A stretch of 64,000 nt of DNA from assembly GCA_036852015.1 (NCBI GenBank), contig JAANDG010000004.1, positions 496,001 to 560,000 on the forward strand, in the 5' to 3' direction. Below the pieces are notes generated by a model that saw only the letters and a list, made by a program, of their open reading frames with translations, was not told the DNA's origin and did no database searches. Source of the DNA: Pelodera strongyloides (Eukaryota > Nematoda > Chromadorea > Rhabditida > Rhabditidae). Position numbers and translations under genes: made by a program. Below, in pieces: positions 59,633 to 64,000 of this stretch; within the stretch, counting starts at the first letter, position 1, and every line of letters starts with the position of its first letter.

Positions 59633-62600
59633 ATAAGTCGGTGATTTATGGTTGTGCGCACTTGTTGCACAGAACACATATGCCCAACTGTTAGCGACGT
59701 TAATCTAGATGTTTTACACTAATATATTTATTGGGATATTGAGATTTGCATAGACAAATGCGATTCCAAACTGTCTTACCGTACATGAGTATTTGCATAT
59801 TACAGTTAAAAGATACAAATTACACTACTACGCATCTCCCCTTTTGTAACTAATTATGTAAGAAGGCGATCAAGGTAAGTCAGATATTATTTCTTATCTT
59901 ACAATCTAATGAGCGAGTTACAAAATGCAATTTAACGGCATTCCTACCTCGCAATCAACGTAATTTTAATCCTAATCCTTCTAAAATAGAAATAAGTAAG
60001 CACGCAATATCCACTTATTTGGGTCGCGTGCTCTGATTTGTTCTCTAGGATAAAAAAAAACACCTAATAATTTGATTGCCATGCCAGGGATTGACACCAT
60101 TTGCAGCAATTATGCTACCAATTTGGTACGAAGCGAAGGTCGCCCCGGGAAAATAACCTGCAGCTAGACCTTGAGGCGCCATACGTGTGCCCATGGTGTG
60201 CAGTCTATTCACCTGCTACCAGACAGGTGCATACCATTTTTGTACCATTTAGCACAGACATAATTGATCAGCACAGAACTAGATCAACATACAGATAACC
60301 TGTGGATTAGCACGAGATACGTTTAGTCTTGGAGCAGCTGCTAGGTTTCTAAGTAATTCTTAGTATCTTAAAGACAGGCTCACGAAAATCCGCTCGGCTG
60401 AGCCTTTCAGCCGAGAACACACCGTACTGGAGCAATATTTTAATTGGGTACTTTAACAAAAAGCTACATACGTAAGCAACAACTTGATTAACCCCAGCAA
60501 GAGTTGACACACAGTGCATGTAACATATCTTTAGCATATATTCAGGCTTAGTGGTTAGAATCCCTACAAATCGGCGGATTTGCCGCTATGCAATATTGGC
60601 GTGTAATTGCTGGCGCTTTGAAAGTGCAATTAAAGTGCTTCGGGTGGATTCCGATATGTGCTAATTGAAGAGCGCAGCACTCTGTAAAATTTGCATAAAT
60701 CTTGGTGATTAGCATAATTATCTTACGATCCATGAAGCCTGACAGAACTTCTATCTACGCCGGTCCGTATCCTTGTGTAGTTGGCGAAAATATTCGTCTA
60801 GGAAACAAATTTGGTTCTATATAAATTTACTAGGGGAAAATATTGTTTCCAAGTTTTGAAAAAAGTACTGTAGCTGGGCAATCAAGATGACAGCAACAAC
60901 ATATTATATTACAACCTGCGCCAGTTGCAATTGGGATATAGATATGCAAATTACTCAATCATCAACCTTGGATAGCAGTTGCGCAATCGGAACCGCAATC
61001 CATCAACGTTTAATGTGGATATTGGTCGATTTTTCTCTTCGGAACAGACACACTTGTCATTTTGAAGTTGTCTTTCTGGGGTCAAAAGGTTACATAAGTA
61101 TCCTCTTCCGTTGTATAAGTTTTAGATCTAACTTCGCATTCTAAATTTCTTCGGAGGTTCTTTAGAGACCTAAATCAATTTTGGAGAAAATATGCTATGG
61201 TATGCAAAATCACGTTGGTTAGCACGACACAATTTCACTCCAAAGGCTACTAGTTTTCCAACGAAGTCCTCTTCAGAGTTAAATATTAAATAGAATATAT
61301 GCAAATCTGACCTCACCATCCGAGGAGCACTAACCACTAACTATGTAAACACTTTGCTTCTCTCATAAGATAAGTATTAGGAGCCTTGGGCACTCATAGA
61401 ATGAACTTGTATCATATTACATACTGCTCAATTTGCTCGCTGTTATGTGCGTGCGTAAGTGTTTGTCATTGCGTACCAGTGGAAAACTTGATATACATTA
61501 CAACTTCTTATTTATCTTTAACTGCTGTCCAAATCCTTACAAACAATATACGAAACTACGAAAATAATTCTCTCTTTCTCTATTTCTCTCTCTCTCTCTT
61601 TTTGACTCTTTCAAAAACCGCTCAAAAGCAAAATTACGTCTCTCTGATGCAACACACGGCTTTCTAGATCGTGGAACGGTATCAAGTTTCTGACAAAAAT
61701 TGTCTTCCAACCTTCTGCGAGCCAACGATTACTGGCACAGAAAAGATAAGAACAAAGGGTGCGTCGACGGTATTAACTCAGCAGGTGTTGCGGTACCTTT
61801 TGTGCCATTTGCTGCCTTATTCATCATAAAATAGCAGAAAGGTGTCATATTGAAAAGGTTGCGTGAAAATTGACTTGGTTTATGATTGCATGTTTCTTGA
61901 ATGGCAATCTAAAAAAATGTGTTTTAGGGTTTTTAGCGATCAATAGTTTCCACATATTTAATGAAAATTGAACATATATATAAGGTTGACATTGTAGTAA
62001 TCCCGAAACTTGTTTAAGGCGACCTTTTTTTGCTTCTGTGGCCTTTAATTTTAATAAGTAATTGACTGTGATAATCCTGAGAGGCCTCCTTTGATCGAAA
62101 TACGCAGTTGTTTGTTCCTAACCGAGTCTTACGTAAGCTATTGCCCAAGGCAACCGACTTAACTGAAATTATTTGACCAAGGCAGCGTTTAAGCCGATAA
62201 CCATCAGATTGTGCGCGTGCACCGCTGCAATTTCGCAACGCAAGGGCGCGGCACTTAATTATCGCAGCTAGGTTTTTTTACTCTCACCGCTTTGCTAGGA
62301 AAACACGGCATTATCATAATACGGAAATTAAAAGTGCGCCGTTAGCGGTACACTGCAGTGTGATTTAGGGGTGAATTGACATAAAGCTGCCTATGCTAAT
62401 GAACGTTGTATGTTTATTAGAAAACCCACTCGAAGCTATGATACAAATATTATTGATATGTAATTTTACATTTCTGATAATCACAGAGGTAACCGGTCAG
62501 GTACTGCTGAGTGTTCTACTCTAGCTCTGCTAAACACCGCTACCTACGAGTGCTATACAAATAGTCGACAGTAACAACACAACAACATAGCAAGAGTTAA

Positions 62601-64000
62601 CTCTGCCGTGGGAGCGGTAACATTGTCCTTAGCGAACACTCCTACCACTCGACATGTTTGCACTAATCACCAACTTGGAGTTGGTAAACATACTTAGTTC
62701 TTCGAGAGCATCTAATATGTCCGGCGTTTCTTCTGGCTGAGCATCTGCCAATGGTAGACATGTCTAGGTCTAGGGTATCTGTCATGGTGCATCTAGACTA
62801 GCTGCCTGCCAGCAAAAAGAACACTCTAGACATCCAGGGTTCAAGAGGGAATTAACCTATGCAAATTATTTGGGATCCCTCCAATTTGGGAGGGAGAACA
62901 AGATCCCCTCTAGCTGTTGGCAATATGCAAATTTCGAAAGGGTTCTTTAGCTTATGGTGAAAAAGTGGGGGTTTTCCTTTTGTAGATAAAATATTCCCTT
63001 TTTTTTGTAGATAAAATATTCCCTAGTTCCCGCGGTGCCTTTGAACTTTGAACTGGTCGTCCAAGCCAATCTTACTAACTGCAATCTTACTAGTTTACAT
63101 ATGCAAATTTGTAATAGATTACCATCCAAAGTCGTATATTTTTGAAGTGACGTACAACAGCAAAGGAAATTACTTTTGTTGTTTCTTGTTCTAATTACAT
63201 GCTAATATATAATTTCAAAATAGTTCAATCTTCAATCTTCCTTTGTGGTAGTCTAGGGTTATTTGCTAATTTGCCAAGAGAGATGCGCACTCTCCCCACC
63301 AAATGATGGATTGCCCCGCATAACTAATAATCTAGCGTCAGTTCCTTTTTTTGTGAGGCATCGTTTATCATACTCTGGGACAGATACATACGCCCGAGGC
63401 CTTGACGTTCAAATTTAATTTAACCATTATGGTGATATATTGTCGGATATTTGGATTCCCACTGTGCGTAGAAATCAATTTCCGGGCGCACTGTCCGGCA
63501 TATTAAACACCTCGTTATTAAATATGCGTACACATGGGATATTGAGTATTGAGTGAGTGTTTGTTATTTAGTACCATGGTTCATTTGGTAAGGCAACTGA
63601 GAGTTTCGCTCACGTGTTATCTCTGCATTTAAACTCGTTGTCAGAAAATAAGTAATTGTTTTGGAAATGGGCAGCATGTATCTCAAATTGATATACAAAT
63701 CCCGGGTTTTTGGTTCTGCACCGATGGAATAAAACTTCCGTTTTCGGTTGTAAAGGGTCTGGGTGAATATTCTAATTCGAGTGTTTGTTCCAGTAGACTA
63801 GCCGCTATCCCTGAGGTGAAGGTCAATGAAATCTCTTGTAGCGGTGCATGGATTAACGGCTTTCGGAAGTTCGGTAGTCTACCGCTTGTTTACCGTTACC
63901 GTAAAGGAAGCGGAAATGATTGAGTCCCTCTTTAATCGGTGCTTACAATGGGAATGGAGTATAATACAACAACAAGAAATCCATACTAACTTCAACATAT
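59633..64000. other. No supported gene; octamer-rich DNA
   Basis: Frames are short and carry no family motif. The ATGCAAAT octamer recurs here (see findings). If the ephrin gene is longer than seen, this would be its intron. Confidence 0.5.

Noticed and set aside
59411..60298. CPWC-containing frame near 60180 as ephrin second exon
   Set aside because: The available acceptors give an immediate stop in the required phase.

Overview
This looks like a chromosomal window from a nematode, most likely rhabditid. The genes are split by many introns with T-rich ...TTTCAG acceptors. One gene encodes a chemoreceptor with the marks of the nematode srx family, another a secreted protein with two nematode-style ShKT domains. 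No bacterial or organellar gene organisation is present. The sequence is AT-rich with much foldback (inverted-repeat) DNA. I cannot name the species.

Layout. 0-11.9 kb: one long plus-strand gene with about 33 exons, a PDZD8 homologue (SMP, C2-like region, PDZ, C2, atypical C1, acidic coiled-coil tail), 5' end outside the window. 13.7-18.7 kb: a complete nine-exon glutamine synthetase gene on the minus strand, convergent with the PDZD8 gene. 18.7-27.7 kb: no gene that I can support; it holds MITE-like palindromes and a 2.6 kb foldback with arms of nearly 1 kb. 27.8-32.1 kb: a seven-exon srx-type seven-transmembrane receptor whose introns carry a palindromic element and a 266 bp perfect duplication. 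33.2-35.0 kb: a composite terminal-inverted-repeat element containing a 22 bp minisatellite and two copies of a roughly 450 bp unit with a tRNA-like head. 35.1-44.0 kb: an inverted cluster of four related modules. In each, a roughly 315 bp foldback sequence (R) lies between two divergently oriented coding segments, X and Y; most copies are degenerate. 45.9-47.6 kb: a compact six-exon gene for a secreted double-ShKT protein. 56.2 kb: first exon of a probable ephrin, followed by gene-poor DNA to the window end that is rich in the octamer ATGCAAAT.

The recognised genes do not form one pathway: lipid-transfer tether, nitrogen metabolism, chemosensation, secreted Cys-rich protein and axon-guidance ligand. 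The most unusual parts are the X-R-Y cluster, the minisatellite/tRNA-like composite element, the giant foldback, and the octamer enrichment around the ephrin-like exon. Exon borders come from reading splice sites and keeping frame by hand. They were not checked against transcripts or databases.
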